Positions 20,396-35,800 are shown, counted from the stretch's first letter. The stretch is DNA of 64,000 nt from Seminavis robusta (GCA_903772945.1 CAICTM010000060.1:62001-126000); one strand, 5' to 3'. The notes: generated by a model from the sequence alone, not told the origin. Made by a program: numbers and translations.

Positions 20396-23300
20396 ATGAA
20401 CTATGGTAGCGATGACGACGATTATTCATTTGCGAAAAAGTTCATGCCCACGTCGTCAGAGCATGTTGATGGTGGACCATCAGACCTACTTGACGGTTTG
20501 TCCAAAGAAAATGACAAGGATGAGGAAATCAACAATGATGGAGAAGATGCAAAGAAAGAAGACAATGTAGGCAGTGATGAAGACGCCATGCTACAAGATC
20601 CAGACGATGACGACAACAAATCTATTGAATCCGCACCCGATCCTGACATCACCGGCCTCACCAAAGAGCCATCATATGACTTTGCAAACAAACAGGATTT
20701 TCGAATGCTGTGTAAGAGACTGGAGTATTTGGACTTGGCTATGAAGAACAAGCACAAGAAGCCAATGACAAAGGTGCAAAAGCTGGAGATGTTGTTGCCG
20801 TCCAAATCGATGAAGAAAATGAAGAATGAATCCCTTTTTCCGATCTTTCGCCTGCTCATGCCAAACATGGACTCTTCCAGAAAATGCATCACCAAAGAAA
20901 AAAGCATTGCCATGGCTTACTGTGAGGCATTGAACTTCCAGAAGAAATCTGACAAGTATGAAGCGCTCTACTACTACACAGACCCAATCAAGCTGGAAAA
21001 GGCAAAGAAAGGTTGGGGACAGCTGGCAGGCGACCTTTCTCGTGTGGTAGAAGCTGTCATGGACGACCGAGTCAAAGCAGGACAGAAGACGGTGACAATT
21101 GGCAAAATCAACCAATTGTTTGATGACCTCGAAGCCTCGTTGACGGGTATGAAAGACGGAGCATTCAACTCACGCAATCCAGACAACTGGAGAGGTGCCA
21201 GCCAAAGTCAGTCTCAGTCTTTGGCCACGACACAGGCACGCAAGGACAAGCTATCACAAAAAACAGTGAGAACGAAGTTTGTCAAAAAGCTAATGGAGCT
21301 CAAAATTTCTGCTAGGGAACACAAATGGATTGTCCGCATGCTCTTGGAACACATCAAGGTATGCTGCTGGGTGGATCCTTTTTGAAATGATAGCCTGCTG
21401 TAACTGCCTATGTTTCTCATGTATGTATGTCTCAAACACTAATCCATTTTTGTTTTGCAAGGTGGGGTTGGGATTTGAGACGATCATTGGCTGGTTCTCT
21501 GATCATGCTGAGGACATTTGGAAGAGCCACAACAGGTAAGGGCAGAGGCATCTTCCTTCTGGTGCTTCATACGGTAGCGTGATTCCATTCTCACTCATGC
21601 TTTGATTACTGCAACCACAGCTTGAAGTCGGTCTGTGACAAGCTTAGCGATCCGGAGTGGGTGGCAAAACGCGAAATCGAACTGGAGCGAGCCAAGGAGG
21701 CACAGAAGAAGGAAAGATTTGCTCGCATATACAACTACCCCTCCAGTCTGGATCCTGTTCGTATCGGAAGCATCATCTCATGCATGAAATCTGAGAGAAC
21801 CAGCCTTGAGGGCTGCTTGGCACAGATTGGCACCGTACACGCAGCCGTCCTAGCGAACAAAAAGACCCTTCCAAAAGATGATCCTGCGAGAGAGAGCTTG
21901 GCAATCAAGTTCCCAGCATTCGTTGCAGAGGAAAAGCTAGATGGTAAGCACCAGCTGATGGAGCTTGCCATTCTCCGAGTTGCTGCCACTTCATACTCTC
22001 ATTTGTTCTTGTTCCTGTGCATCTATGATCCCCAGGTGAGCGCATGATTGTCCACGTGCATCGTGGCAAAGTGACAATGCACACACGCTCTGGTAATTTG
22101 TACAGCCGAGTTTACAGCCCTGTACTCGGACCGCATCTTCGAAAAGCCGTTGCAAAGTACGACATTGACGTGATCCTCGACGGTGAGGTGCTGGCATGGG
22201 ACAGCAAAAGTGAGGCAGTGATTGAGTTTGGCAACAATAGAACTGTCGCAAAACTCCGACGCAAGTGGATGGAGTCTCAAGGGCAAGTGGACGAAAGAGA
22301 TCTGGGACTCCATGAGGGCGAAAAGGAGGCTAAGGTGATGAAGCCTGAGTACTTTAAGCAGTTTGACAAGGAAGAAGACGACACTGAGGGGGGCGATGAA
22401 GTATGGCTCAAGTTCACCGCATTTGATGTGGTCTACAGTAAGGGATCTATCTGTCTTGTGCAATCTACCAAAGGCGATGTTCTAACATCCTGCATTTTGT
22501 CCCACCGCAGTAGGGGGTCCTGGAGCAGAAGAATGCCTTAAAAATGGTCTCCGTCCTTATTTGGAAGCGGATGAGTCTGTCGAAGCAGGCTCCATCATCC
22601 ATTTGAGCTTGTTCGAACGAAAGGCATTGCTCTACCATCTCATGACAGAACAAAAGGATTTCTGTGACATTGTTGCATCCTGGGTGATTCGCCCCAACGG
22701 CGATTCCGTGGAAGCCAACGACTATTTCACCACACAACTAAATGACCAGCTGGAACGTGGCCACGCAAAGTGCGTTTTGGATTCAAGCAAATGGACCCTG
22801 AATTCGGGGAATTGGAGCCCACAATTCGACACAAAACGGCGTCAAGGCAGAACAGACGCGCAAATCAGCCGCAGAAGGACTGAATTGGTTGATATGTATT
22901 ACAATGAGATCGTCGAAGAGAAGAAGGGGGAAGGTAAGGACAGATTCTAGTATTCATGTGACAATCTTGGCGGTGTATCATTCACCCTTCCTTCTTTGTC
23001 CCAAGGCCTTGTCTTCAAGGATCTATCGTCTCCGTATGTCTTGAGAGGAACGGCGAAGACGAAACTGTGGCTAAAGATGAAACCTGACTACACCACCCAA
23101 AACTTCATTAGTGACATCGACGTTGTCGTGATTGGAGGTACTTGGGCAATCGGGCAACGCCGCTCAGGTTATCTGTCTTCGTTCCTGTGTGCTTGTGTCG
23201 ACAGCGAAAGCCACAACCGAGAAAAATATTTCACTTTCTGCAGAATCAACGCAAGGGTGAGGTCCACTCGATAGACAGCGCCTTCTTATGCACGCCGCGA

Positions 23301-25269
23301 TTCTCCCTAACTTTGGTGTTTGCTACTCTCAATATTGATGTCGCAGTCGTTGGACGAAAAAAAGCTTGATGAGGTTATGAGATACACCGGATTCCAACGC
23401 CGCACCGGCGACAAACCAACCGAGTTAGGAAAATGGTTCAAAGAGGAGGAACACGGCACTACGCTCCCCGACTTTATCTCGCAACGAAGCTTCCAGGATG
23501 ATCCGGAAGGTGATAATGGAGGGTGGCGGTTTTCAAAGTAAGTAGATCAGTTCGAATATGATGGCTACAGCACTGTACATCACCCTAACTCGTCCTACTG
23601 TGACACTCGAAGAAACACCGACTTCTATCCAGATGTGTTTATCAAGCCAGAGGACTCTGTCATAGTGGTACGTTAGCTTGCATCAGCCCCAATTCGATTC
23701 AATCATTTGTTCCTCCCGCAACAGAGCTCTCACTGTCTGAACCATTTCCGAAAGACGGTGAAAGCTGGCGAGATTGTGGGATCTGATGAGTACTCGGCCG
23801 GTTTGACCTTGCGCTTCCCTCGAGCAAGTGGTGTGCGCATGGGTGACAAGCCCTCAGCTGACTGTGTTGACGAGAACGAGTTAATGCAGATGAAGCGGCA
23901 GGTAGACGAACAAAAAAGTGCCTATCGCGCCACGGCTGGTTCTTCACAGAGCATTATGATGACTTCGCCAAGCAAGAAGATGGAGAGGGACGCCGAGGCA
24001 GGGCGAGTTTCTCGCTTCTGGACAGCGGAGCGATACATTCGCAGTAAGAAAACTCGAAAGCCTAAAATATCACGGAAGGCGCTACGTCGCGTGAAGACTG
24101 TCGCGGGTGAAGAGATTTCGGAGGCGTTAGACGGCCTCAAATTCTTTGTCCTCGCAGGAGAGTACAGTCTTGATTTAACAGGGCTTGATGCCGAGCAGGC
24201 AAAATCAGAGGGCTGGTACGACATTGCAAAAGATGTCCGTTCCGCTTCTGACGTCGAATCATTCATTTACTCCCACGGCGGTTCCCTGGTGAATGGTCAT
24301 GACCTAGATGTCTACGCAATTGCTTCGAGCGCAGACGACTTGAAGGTGCACACCACCATCAAGGGATATGACGCAAAGAAGGAAAAGGTCTTGAAGAAGC
24401 AGAAAGTGACGAAGGACAACTCCACAACTATAGACATTGGAGTACCGGGGGTTTTGAAGTGGACTCATGTCTTCTCCCTTGTTTTTCGCTGGGTGAAGGA
24501 AATGGAGGCCTTGAAGGAACAGGGTCTATCTCAAGAGGAACTGGATGTCCAAGATGAACAAATCCGGAAACGGCTGGCAGAACCTCGCTTCTTCGACTAT
24601 GTCTCTCAGAGCGAAATGTACGGGACGGCAACTAACGCACTCATCTGGCGCCACGGAGATATGGACACCTCCTTGATGGAGCGGGCCTTGGCTTGTTTGG
24701 AACAGTCAGCTCAGCCCCCAAAGAAGAGAGTTCGAAGAACTCCAGACACAGCTGAGTCAACCAAGGCTCCATGGCAACAAACTGCCATGAAACAGCTCTC
24801 GGCAAATGAACGTTGGATCATGAAGCTCCAGTACGAGACACTCTGGCCTTACTCAGTGGATGAAAATGGTTCGGCAAACGGCGAACCCAAGCAGCCAGTT
24901 ATTGTCTATCCTGACTTCTTTGGTGATGACTTTGGTCTTTCGGATGTCCCTCCTTTTACTGAGGACAAGGACCGTCGGAGCAAGGCCTCGCGGGAAATGA
25001 TGAATGGCTCGGCAGGGTCCAAGATTCCGCTCCTGCGTGCGATGGGTGCTATGGTCTCGTGGAATCTCCACAGCTCGGTCACGCACATCCTATGTGACTT
25101 GGCATGTGGAGTGGGGTCTATCTCTTGGAGCCCTGATCTTGTAGGAGGTTTGAGTGACGGCTTGGGGGACAAACAGCACGAGCGCAAGCTCTTGGCTCGA
25201 TTGGAGGCAACAATGGACCATTCGGTGCTTCTTGTCTCCGATGAATGGGTCGATGCACAGTGGGAGTGA
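20396..25269 (+). CDS. LIG4: DNA ligase IV (ATP-dependent, NHEJ)
   Basis: Nine exons: 20396-21358, 21462-21535, 21621-21943, 22036-22437, 22511-22933, 23006-23256, 23347-23537, 23613-23667 and 23725-25269; about 1,408 aa. After an acidic head comes the ligase DNA-binding domain, then the active-site motif EEKLDGERM (KxDG, Lys adenylated), split by an intron inside the Gly codon. Later motifs include VILDGEVLAWD, EGLVFKDLSSPY and LWLKMKPDY, then the OB domain with VVVIGGTWAIGQRRSGYLSS. The C-terminus has a BRCT domain (LDGLKFFVLAGEYSL) and a second, weaker BRCT ending SDEWVDAQWE, as needed for XRCC4 binding. It seals double-strand breaks in non-homologous end joining. It is longer than animal LIG4 (about 910 aa) through disordered head and linker segments. 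Confidence 0.93.
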
Positions 25270-25394
25270 TTGGCGCCAGCGGATTGATTGGGACTGCACC
25301 CCGTGTACACCTCAAAAGGCAACGTCTCTATCTGGTCTGGAAGGGCCTATTGGTTCCACCAAACTGGTAAAGAGTGTTTTTGTCCGCGATGGCA

Positions 25395-27071
25395 TCACCA
25401 AGAAGGTTTCGTTCCAAGGTCACCCCCAAAGGTGGTATTGTCATTGTCCACATGTGGCTTTCCTGTTCGATGCGGATGGTCTGGACCTCGAGGGACGAGT
25501 GAAAAAGATTGCCCCACGTCCTTGTCAATTGGTTGATCGGAACCGTAGTTGGTTTTGCTGGATAAAGAGTAGTTCTCTGTTGCCATGTCATTCAACCCTA
25601 GAGCCTCGTTTTGTTCCCAAGAGCGTGGATACGTCTCTATTTTCAAATTTTCGTCTTCTCTTTTCTGGCGAATGGTTCCTATGAATGAATTGGATAGTGG
25701 ATCATCCAAAACCAGTGTCACTGGCAGCACGTCAACTTTGGCTTGACTTATATCCCGCAACGCAGCCAAGAATTTGTTGTATTTTTGGATATGCAAAGTA
25801 CCCTCACTATTGCAATGATGCTGTGTAACGGCATCGCCAGTGGCAAATGGATTGGCGACGGTCAGCTGTTGCAAGAGTCGCTTCAGGAGCCCCTCCACGG
25901 TTGTGTAGATGCCTCCCATCCCCCCTCCTCCTTCCAGCTGGATCTCGGGAATGACAATACTGGCGGTATCCGCGAGGATTACTTCTCGTTTCAAGTCTTC
26001 TTCCGAACGTATGGCCAAGGATAGTTTGGTCCCATGCTTGCAAATTTCCCCACCAACTTTAATTTCATTGTTGCGATAGCCACATGTATCACAAAGTAGG
26101 TTCATGAGAATGACTTGCTTGAAGTGCGGGATATGGATTTGACACATGTTGGTTCGCGCTGATTGTTGACAATTGGGACAAGCACCGGTCTGAAACGTCA
26201 TGACTTGTGGTGGTTGCCCCTGCTGCTGATTGTCCACTTGGTTCGTCTCGTCATCCATTGCATGTCCGGCATCATTGAGTATAGTATTTTTGTGGTGAGG
26301 GTTGTTGTCGTCGTCGATGGTAGCAGCTTCCGAGGGAGCTTTTTCTGGTTGTAACCCTATCGCCAAGTCTTGTGAGGGCGTTCTCCTGTATGTTTGTACT
26401 GTCAATTTGGGATCTTGGTTGGGAGCTGGAAGGCTTTCAATGAACGAATTTCCAGCAGGATCATCCAAAATGAGGTCAAAGGGGATGAATGGCGAATTTG
26501 TCTCTAGTAATTTTGTAGTGTTGCCATTTTCTCCATGGTCAGCAACCGCCTCGTCTTCGACATTGTCATTGACGACATAGATCTCTACTTGATCAATGAC
26601 AGTTTGACATCTGCGAAAATTGTCCAGGTCTCCCAATTTTAATCGTTCCGGTTGCTGGGCTCGTAGATTGGAGGCGACTCGTTGTAAGACACCTTGCAGA
26701 GTCGTGACGGTCCCTTGCTGGGATGGAATTTCCAACTGCCATTGTGGAATGGAGAGGGTGGCAGTGTCGGATTGGACGACTTGTCGTTCCAAATCAGCAG
26801 CTTGGCCAACTCGCAGCGATAGTGTTTGTCCACACTCTGAAATGGTTCCTCCAAAGGAAACTTGTCTGTTTTCGTAGTGACAATTGGAACAGGTCAAATG
26901 AAGAACTGTGACTTTTCGAAAAAAGGGAATGTGGGTGGGCAGAAGTCGAGTCCTAGCGACATGGTTCTCTTGGCAATTTGGACAGTAGCAGGAAACCTTC
27001 GCCTCAGTTCCTGTCTTTGGTGCATCCAATGGAATTAACTCATCTTGATCAGGAGGAGGACCTGTCGCCAT
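25395..27071 (-). CDS. ZPR1: ZPR1-type zinc finger protein
   Basis: A single exon of 558 aa. Two ZPR1 modules are visible. The first has CYCPNCQENH and LTCSNCHYENRQVSFGG; the second has CPNCQQSARTN and LLCDTCGYRNNEIKVGG. Each is followed by the conserved beta region and helix (first SDTATLSIPQWQLEI, second ADTASIVIPEIQLEGGGG) and by LDDPAGNSFIES or LDDPLSNSFIGT. This double architecture is diagnostic. ZPR1 is an essential eukaryotic protein that binds eEF1A, aids its folding and moves between cytoplasm and nucleus. It converges on the DNA ligase IV gene with 125 nt between the stops. Nothing looks broken. Confidence 0.95.
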   Translation of the reverse strand: MATGPPPDQDELIPLDAPKTGTEAKVSCYCPNCQENHVARTRLLPTHIPFFRKVTVLHLTCSNCHYENRQVSFGGTISECGQTLSLRVGQAADLERQVVQSDTATLSIPQWQLEIPSQQGTVTTLQGVLQRVASNLRAQQPERLKLGDLDNFRRCQTVIDQVEIYVVNDNVEDEAVADHGENGNTTKLLETNSPFIPFDLILDDPAGNSFIESLPAPNQDPKLTVQTYRRTPSQDLAIGLQPEKAPSEAATIDDDNNPHHKNTILNDAGHAMDDETNQVDNQQQGQPPQVMTFQTGACPNCQQSARTNMCQIHIPHFKQVILMNLLCDTCGYRNNEIKVGGEICKHGTKLSLAIRSEEDLKREVILADTASIVIPEIQLEGGGGMGGIYTTVEGLLKRLLQQLTVANPFATGDAVTQHHCNSEGTLHIQKYNKFLAALRDISQAKVDVLPVTLVLDDPLSNSFIGTIRQKREDENLKIETYPRSWEQNEALGLNDMATENYSLSSKTNYGSDQPIDKDVGQSFSLVPRGPDHPHRTGKPHVDNDNTTFGGDLGTKPSW

Positions 27072-27460
27072 GGGTGGTCCTTCTCAGCTTATATCTCTGT
27101 TGTAGGGATATCCTGATGGAGGGTATGCTGTCGGTGTAAATAGAATAGCTTATTGGCTTGCCCCGGAATGACAACAGCATCCAACAGCCAAAGGAAAATC
27201 GGAATGTGAGTGACTTACATTCCGAAGTCGAGTCCGAAGATCATTGTTTGACAAAAAGATATGGTGACGTGGCCCACGTAGGTTTGAAAACAATGACGTC
27301 CGTCGCTGCAGAATTCTTTCGTCCGGCAAATGACGATGGAAAAGAACGAAACGACGGTTGATGTTTCTTTCAACAAGCCCTTTAGCTTAGAAGAGGACCT
27401 CATCCGCATTCCTCTGGCTATCTAGCTAGCTAGCTACGGGATCAAGCCAACAACAAGTAG
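27072..27460. promoter_or_regulatory. Divergent promoter region between ZPR1 and the channel-like gene
   Basis: A 389-nt stretch between divergent starts. It includes a CTAGCTAGCTAGCTA run at about 27420-27436 just before the plus-strand ATG. No clear core promoter element is visible. Confidence 0.35.
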
Positions 27461-28882
27461 ATGGTCATGTTTGCAGGCATCAATTGGTTCCCGGCTGGCA
27501 TCGGCAACACCTCGTTTGGGAGCTCTTGGGATGGCGAAGAAGAAGATTTCGATGAAGAGAAACCATTCCGCATTGACGCTGAACTGCAGTATGGATCCTT
27601 CCCCTCGGACATTACCGTGGGATCCCTGCAGCGAACACAGAGCGTATGTTCCCTCAGCACGATGCTTCCTGGAGATCAAGTACGCTACATTCGATTTCAA
27701 GTCGTCATTTGGCACATTGGACCCATTGATGCCGTCAATGGCAAAGTCGACATGCGATTCCGCGTCACTATTTTCTGGAATCGACCCGACAACGATATAG
27801 ACGACAAGGAAATTGGTTATGGCATGACCAATCCCAACAACAAAAAGGTGTGGGCCATGTACGGACGACAACGCGCCTACGAACGGGTCTTGAAAGATGT
27901 CCCGGAAGGAAGCCGCATCGTCTACGTCCCACCCGTATCCATTCTCAATGCCGTCGACTTTGAAATACTAGGAGAACCCGAAGTATGCTGTGTCAATGCA
28001 TCCAAGGGTCTCATGAAATGGTCTTGTCTATACAAGGCATCCCTCGCGCAAGAACATTTGCATGTCGCCAATTTCCCACACGACAGTCATGACCTCATCC
28101 TGCGACTCGGTGTCCTCAAACATCGACAAAATAGAAAACGATGGGATCGACGACGATGGAAACTGGCACTGGCATCAGCCGAAGATACACAAGATACAAT
28201 CCGCATCCCACATGGACTCGTCGTCGATCACGTGCGTGTGCCAGGATTTGCACACAACAAGAAAATACTACAATTCAACGTGGTCCCCATGGAATTTGGG
28301 GGTGAAACGGAAGATATACAGCCCGATCAATGCTTACAGGTCAAGTTGAGAGTATCACGGGATAGCTCCTACTATGACCGAAATATCATGTAAGCGGAAT
28401 TTATGGGCTATGCTGTTCTGTGTATATTCATTCAAGGTGCCAGGAGTGGAGTGCCATCTCATCTCATCTATCTATTTGTTGCATCTCTCCATCTCTCCCT
28501 GCTCTTGGTTGTGTTCTTGAATAATAATAGTCCCCTGCTAGCGGCACTGAATGTGGTGGCCATTAGTACCATTGCACTGACGGCAGAAAAATTTGGAAGT
28601 CGCGGGGAAATGCAATTGGCAATCAGCTTTGTCGAAATTGGAGTCCGCATGACATTGGATTCCAGGCTTCCCATTGTGGGATATCAAATCAAAATGCAAC
28701 GCGTCTTGAACAACTTCTTTTATGGGCTCTTATTCCTCACACTCGAGAGCTCCTTCAACTATATACTCTACGAATACCGCTCCTCCTACACCAAAACTGT
28801 GGATCAAATCACCGCTATTCTGTCACTCCTTCATTTGATTCTGATACTTTGCTACTACAAGAAACACAGAGATCCACCGTGA
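27461..28882 (+). CDS. Pentameric ligand-gated ion channel-like protein
   Basis: Two exons, 27461-28389 and 28444-28882 (intron 54 nt, phase 2), about 455 aa. The N-terminal beta-rich domain has a Cys-loop-family pattern: VDMRFRVTIFWNRPD, then WSCLYKASLAQEHLHVANFP leading into the FPxD-like PHDSHDLILRLG. The transmembrane part starts after SSYYDRNIM and shows four hydrophobic segments. SRLPIVGYQIKMQRVLNNFF matches the LP-x-VxY element before M3 in pLGICs. There is no Cys pair at the Cys-loop position, as in prokaryotic pLGICs, and no signal peptide, so an upstream exon may be missing. Ligand and ion selectivity cannot be read. Confidence 0.65.
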
Positions 28883-29270
28883 TGATGATGACAATATATT
28901 AATCATTGCCAAAAGAATGAATGGAACAACATTTTGAAAAATTGACAATTCACAGCTAGCTACTGCAAGCTACAGCAAGCCATAGATATGAAATTTAGAC
29001 TAATGCATAAGACATTTTTGTACCACCCATCTGCTATTTGTCTTCATTGCTGGTCAGTGACCCATGGGCTCTGGGTCTATTATTTGCAAAATGAAATTGC
29101 TAGCTAGCTAGCTAGCAAGTCAAAATGTCAATCGACTAAATTTTGCTGTTCTCTTCTCGTAGGTGATACCTGTAGCTAGATCACTATCAACGGCAAAAGC
29201 AAAACTCATGCCAACGTTGGCCTTGAGTCACTTCTAAAATCTACTGCAACTGGTTTTCTATCGTGTCTCC
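28883..29270. other. Convergent intergenic stretch 28883-29270
   Basis: The 3' flanks of the channel-like gene and the FGH-FDH gene. It contains GCTAGCTAGCTAGCTAGC at about 29100-29117. No gene is recognisable. Confidence 0.5.
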
Positions 29271-32029
<2,759 letters not shown>

Positions 32030-32228
32030 GGAGGCTAGTGCCCTCAACTTGCATTTTTCTAAAGGCCAAGGAAGGGTTCGCTAGCCTTAACCTTGCAAGG
32101 GAAACCGTACCATATATATGTATCTGGTTTGATCGCTAGCCTTAACCTTGAAAGGGAAACCGCATCATATGTATCTGGTTTGCTCGCTAGCCTTAACCTT
32201 GCAAGGGAAACCGGACCATATGTACGCG

Positions 32229-32261
<33 letters not shown>

Positions 32262-32590
32262 CACAAGATAAGAACAGACAGCCGTAGGCTAGTGCCCTCA
32301 ACTAGCATTTATCTAAATGCAAAGGTTTCATTTTTTGTATGTTTCTTAAAGTAAAGGCTAATAAGTCGCTTTGATAGCTTTAATCTTACTAGGGAAACCG
32401 CACCATATGTACGTGTTCGCTTTGATAGCCTTAATCTTACTAGGGAAACCGCACCATATGTACGCGACACACACACACACACACACACAAGATAAAGTTC
32501 AAAAGGCCCTCAGCTTGCTAGCTGGTAGTTGAGGGCAAAGTTCAAAAGGCCCTCAGCTTGCTAGCTGGTAGTTGAGGGCAATAATGATCT
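32030..32590. repeat. Composite repeat block: five ~52-bp units, two AC microsatellites, a 43-bp tandem duplicate
   Basis: Five related units with core AGGGAAACCGnACCATATGTA start near 32079, 32133, 32185, 32367 and 32418. Two of them end in an identical TATGTACGCGAC followed by (AC)n, at 32229-32265 and 32467-32489. A TAGTGCCCTCAACT block lies at about 32036 and again near 32291. Its inverse, AGTTGAGGGCA, ends each copy of a perfect 43-bp direct duplicate at about 32495-32581. Each 43-bp unit also has GCCCTCA...TGAGGGC inverted ends. No coding function is apparent. Confidence 0.8.
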
Positions 32591-32863
32591 CTTGTAGGAG
32601 CACAAGTCTCCGGTACCGATACATTCTAAAGGGTTGTACCAGGTACCGGCATTGCCAAGACCACCCCACAGTTCGCTGATGTGGATGCTCCCATACCGGT
32701 ACACAGCAACTTTGCCTCAATGGCTGAAGTCAAAGGACCAACTGTCGAAAGCTGAAGAGGAATTGTGAGGGTAATGCATGCTGGTTCCATCTAGAGGACA
32801 CCGTATTCAGCATCTTGCAATAGCCAACACTTTATGTAAGCTTCCTAAGTAGTGATATCAAGA
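32591..32863. other. 3' flank of SMC5
   Basis: Noncoding. It contains several ACCGGTACC-type palindromes (about 32611-32650 and 32690-32702). Confidence 0.45.
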
Positions 32864-35800
32864 CTAGCTAGAGCGACGCTTCTTTTTGCGCTGTCCTGAG
32901 CGCTGCTTGTTGCTATCCGCTTGATTCTCGTCTTCATCGTTTGCTGCATAGTTGCGCCGTTTCTTGACGAGTTCATCGACATTGAAGTCGGTGGGCGAGG
33001 CAAAATTGAAGGGCCCGTTCATGACAAGCAGAACAGTGACTGCTGGGTGTTCCATATCCTTGAGATTTGGAAGCAGCTTCGGCGTGATCAAAAAGTACTG
33101 CCCACAGTGATCGGTTGCGTCGTCCGAGTTGGGTGGCTGACACGAGTTCAAAACAATGCGCTTGAAAACAAGTCGCTCGTTCTTCTCATCCAGTCCCTGC
33201 ATGGGAGATGCATAAGAAATCGCTTTGTGAGTGGCATGCTGTGAAGGGATACACGAGAAACAAGAGCAAATGAAAGGAGAGCTCACCTGATTGATCTCGT
33301 CAACGCATCGAAACGGTGTCACCATCATTTCCTGCAGAGCCATGAGATACATGATCGTCGAAACACTACGTTCACCGCCCGATCTGCAAAGGATGACGTT
33401 CACTTGTGAGAGAATGGGAGTAAAAAGTGAAAGCAAAAGTAACTCTGCATCACGTACTGAACCTGAGCCGACAAGACTTGGGCTTTTACCCCCTCTCTGA
33501 ACGATACACGAATCTCGACTCCCCAATTCTTGAAGTCGCAATCTTCGTTCCCAGACTCGCCCCCCTTCCGGAGTCGCACCTCGCCCTAATGAAAGACAAG
33601 ACAAATCATAGCTGATGTGAGACCACATCCAGCTCCAGCAACAATTTAAGAATGCACGTCCACTTACCGTGCAACCAACTTCTTCCATGTAGTTGGAGAA
33701 CAGAGTGTTGGCTTGAGACAAAGACTTTTCCAGTGTTTCCTTCCACGGGGTGAGCTTCGTTTGGATTTTCCGATCCAACGCTTCTTTCGAGCCCATGACC
33801 TGCTCCAGCTGAGCTTCCACTTGTTCGATATCAGCCAAGTTCTTTTTGTATTGTCGGATGGCATTGGGATCGTGGTGATATGAGTCCACAATCGCCTGCT
33901 TATCTTCGATCGCAGCTTCAACATCTTCAATGGAATCGAGGTTTTCTAATTTTTCCATTTCGTTCATCAAAGACGTTGGGTTGCCCTCTTCGTCATACAG
34001 TGGAGCTTCCTTGTCATTATGCTCCTTCAGTTTTTTCAACTCAATCTTCTTCACATGAAATAGATTTTGTTTCTCCTGAGCATCCTTTTCAAGCTGGTCG
34101 ATGTTAGTTTTCTTCTGCAGCAACAACTCACTGTGGAAGCAAGGAAAAGACAAAATTAGGGAACGATCAAAAAGAAAACACCAGACCCAATCATCTACTT
34201 TTGCGCACGTACTTGATCTTCCGGGACTTGAAGGCAACCGCATCCCGATTAATTCGAACTCCAGCGCTCGCGTAGGTTGCTTGGAGAAGTTTCTCATGGG
34301 CGTTTTGATGGTGTTCCAATGCCGTGATGCTTTCGGCGACCTTCGTCATCATCTTCTGTGCGAGCTCTCTTTTGGTGTTTTCGTCGTCTTGTTCCAGATC
34401 CTCTTCAGTAGCCTTCAGCTTGGCTTCTGCGTTGGTTAGTTTGTGTTGAAGCTTGGCTAGCATTTCCTTCGACTCCTTCGCCTTTTGCGCACGCATCGAA
34501 ACTTGCTGCCCGTGCTGCTCTGCATCGTGCTTCTTCTTTTCTGCGTCCTGGAGGGCAGGGCGAACCACATTGATTTCATCGTGGATTGTTTTGAGTTGGG
34601 CCTCGAGGTCGGCCTTGACTTGTGGGTCGACACCTGGGGCCAGCACCCTAGCTTGATCAACGTCATCAATTCGGCTACTAATGTCCTTGCTGTAGCGCGA
34701 AACTGACTGTGTATACTTCTTGGTCCTGTTCCTCGAGCAAGCAAAAATGCAGCTCTGCTGCTTGCCATGTTGATTGAGCGACTTATCGGGAGCGGAAAGG
34801 AAGTCGAGCAGCCCACGTTCGTCCAGGCTTTTTTGAGTCTCTTCCCCTCCAATCAGCACTCTGTGGACTTGAGCAAAGCTTCGCAACGCCTGCATGACGG
34901 GTTCGGGGGCGGTAATGGACTCGTCGAGGTAGCCAATCACGCCATAGTCACTCTTCAGCTTCTCATACTTGGCATCTCCATACGGACGTTTCAGCTCCCG
35001 CTCACCTCTGACAAGATTGATGCTGATTGGCAACTTCAGTTCTCCGCGTACTTTTGCAAAGAGAAGATCGTAATCGGCCTTGTCGCTGACAATAAATGAA
35101 TACAACAGATTTCTCGGGATGTGGGCCTCCAGAAAGGCAGCCGCGTTCTTGGAGTTTGAGGAGACTGCAGCACTATGGTTAGGGATGATATCACAAGATG
35201 ATGAACACATACATCATGTTCTTACCTTCGTATGCAACGGGTCCAAAGACCTCATGGCGAAACAGTTTGCGGTTTTCGTCCAGCCATTTCATAATCTTCC
35301 CAACCTGCGGATTCTTGTGATGGATGCGTTCACGACGTTGTGTTTTTTCGTCGTTCAACCTGGCAAGTTCACCAGCGAGATTGTCATTCTTTGAACTCAA
35401 CTCATTGAAATCGCGCTGGAGGCGACCCACTTCCTGTCGAGCACTCTGCACAACTCGGTGTGCCGATCTCTTTTCTTGCGTCGCTTCCGTGTACTCCTTT
35501 TCAATATCTTGTTGTGAGCGAATCTCAGACAAGTGCCCTTCAATGTCTTGGACCTTTTTCTTTGCTGCCTCGTTCTGTGCAATTCTTCGGGCTCGCTCCG
35601 CTTCAACCATCCGGAGCTCAGTCATGATATTTTCAATGGCATCGTCAAAGTTCTCGTGCTTTTGTTCGCTCTTGTTCATTTCTTGCTGGTAGCGCTTGGA
35701 TTGCTGGTCTAGCTTCTTAATATTGGCCTCGATTTCGGCTTTGCGGGCATCATATTCCTGTGCTTCCTCCTCCAATGGCTGCAGCTCCTCTCTGGCTTCT

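Noticed and set aside
22505-22565. An apparent one-base frameshift in DNA ligase IV between the GGPGAEEC and LEADES segments
   Set aside because: On recounting, the acceptor ends at 22510 and exon 5 starts at 22511. The frame is then continuous and the full model is divisible by three.
32059-32354. ORFs containing THTHTHTH or VCVCVCV
   Set aside because: They are translations of the AC microsatellite and neighbouring repeats.
32079-32581. CRISPR-like spaced repeats
   Set aside because: Units are imperfect, spacing is irregular, and the genome is eukaryotic. These are tandem duplications with microsatellites.
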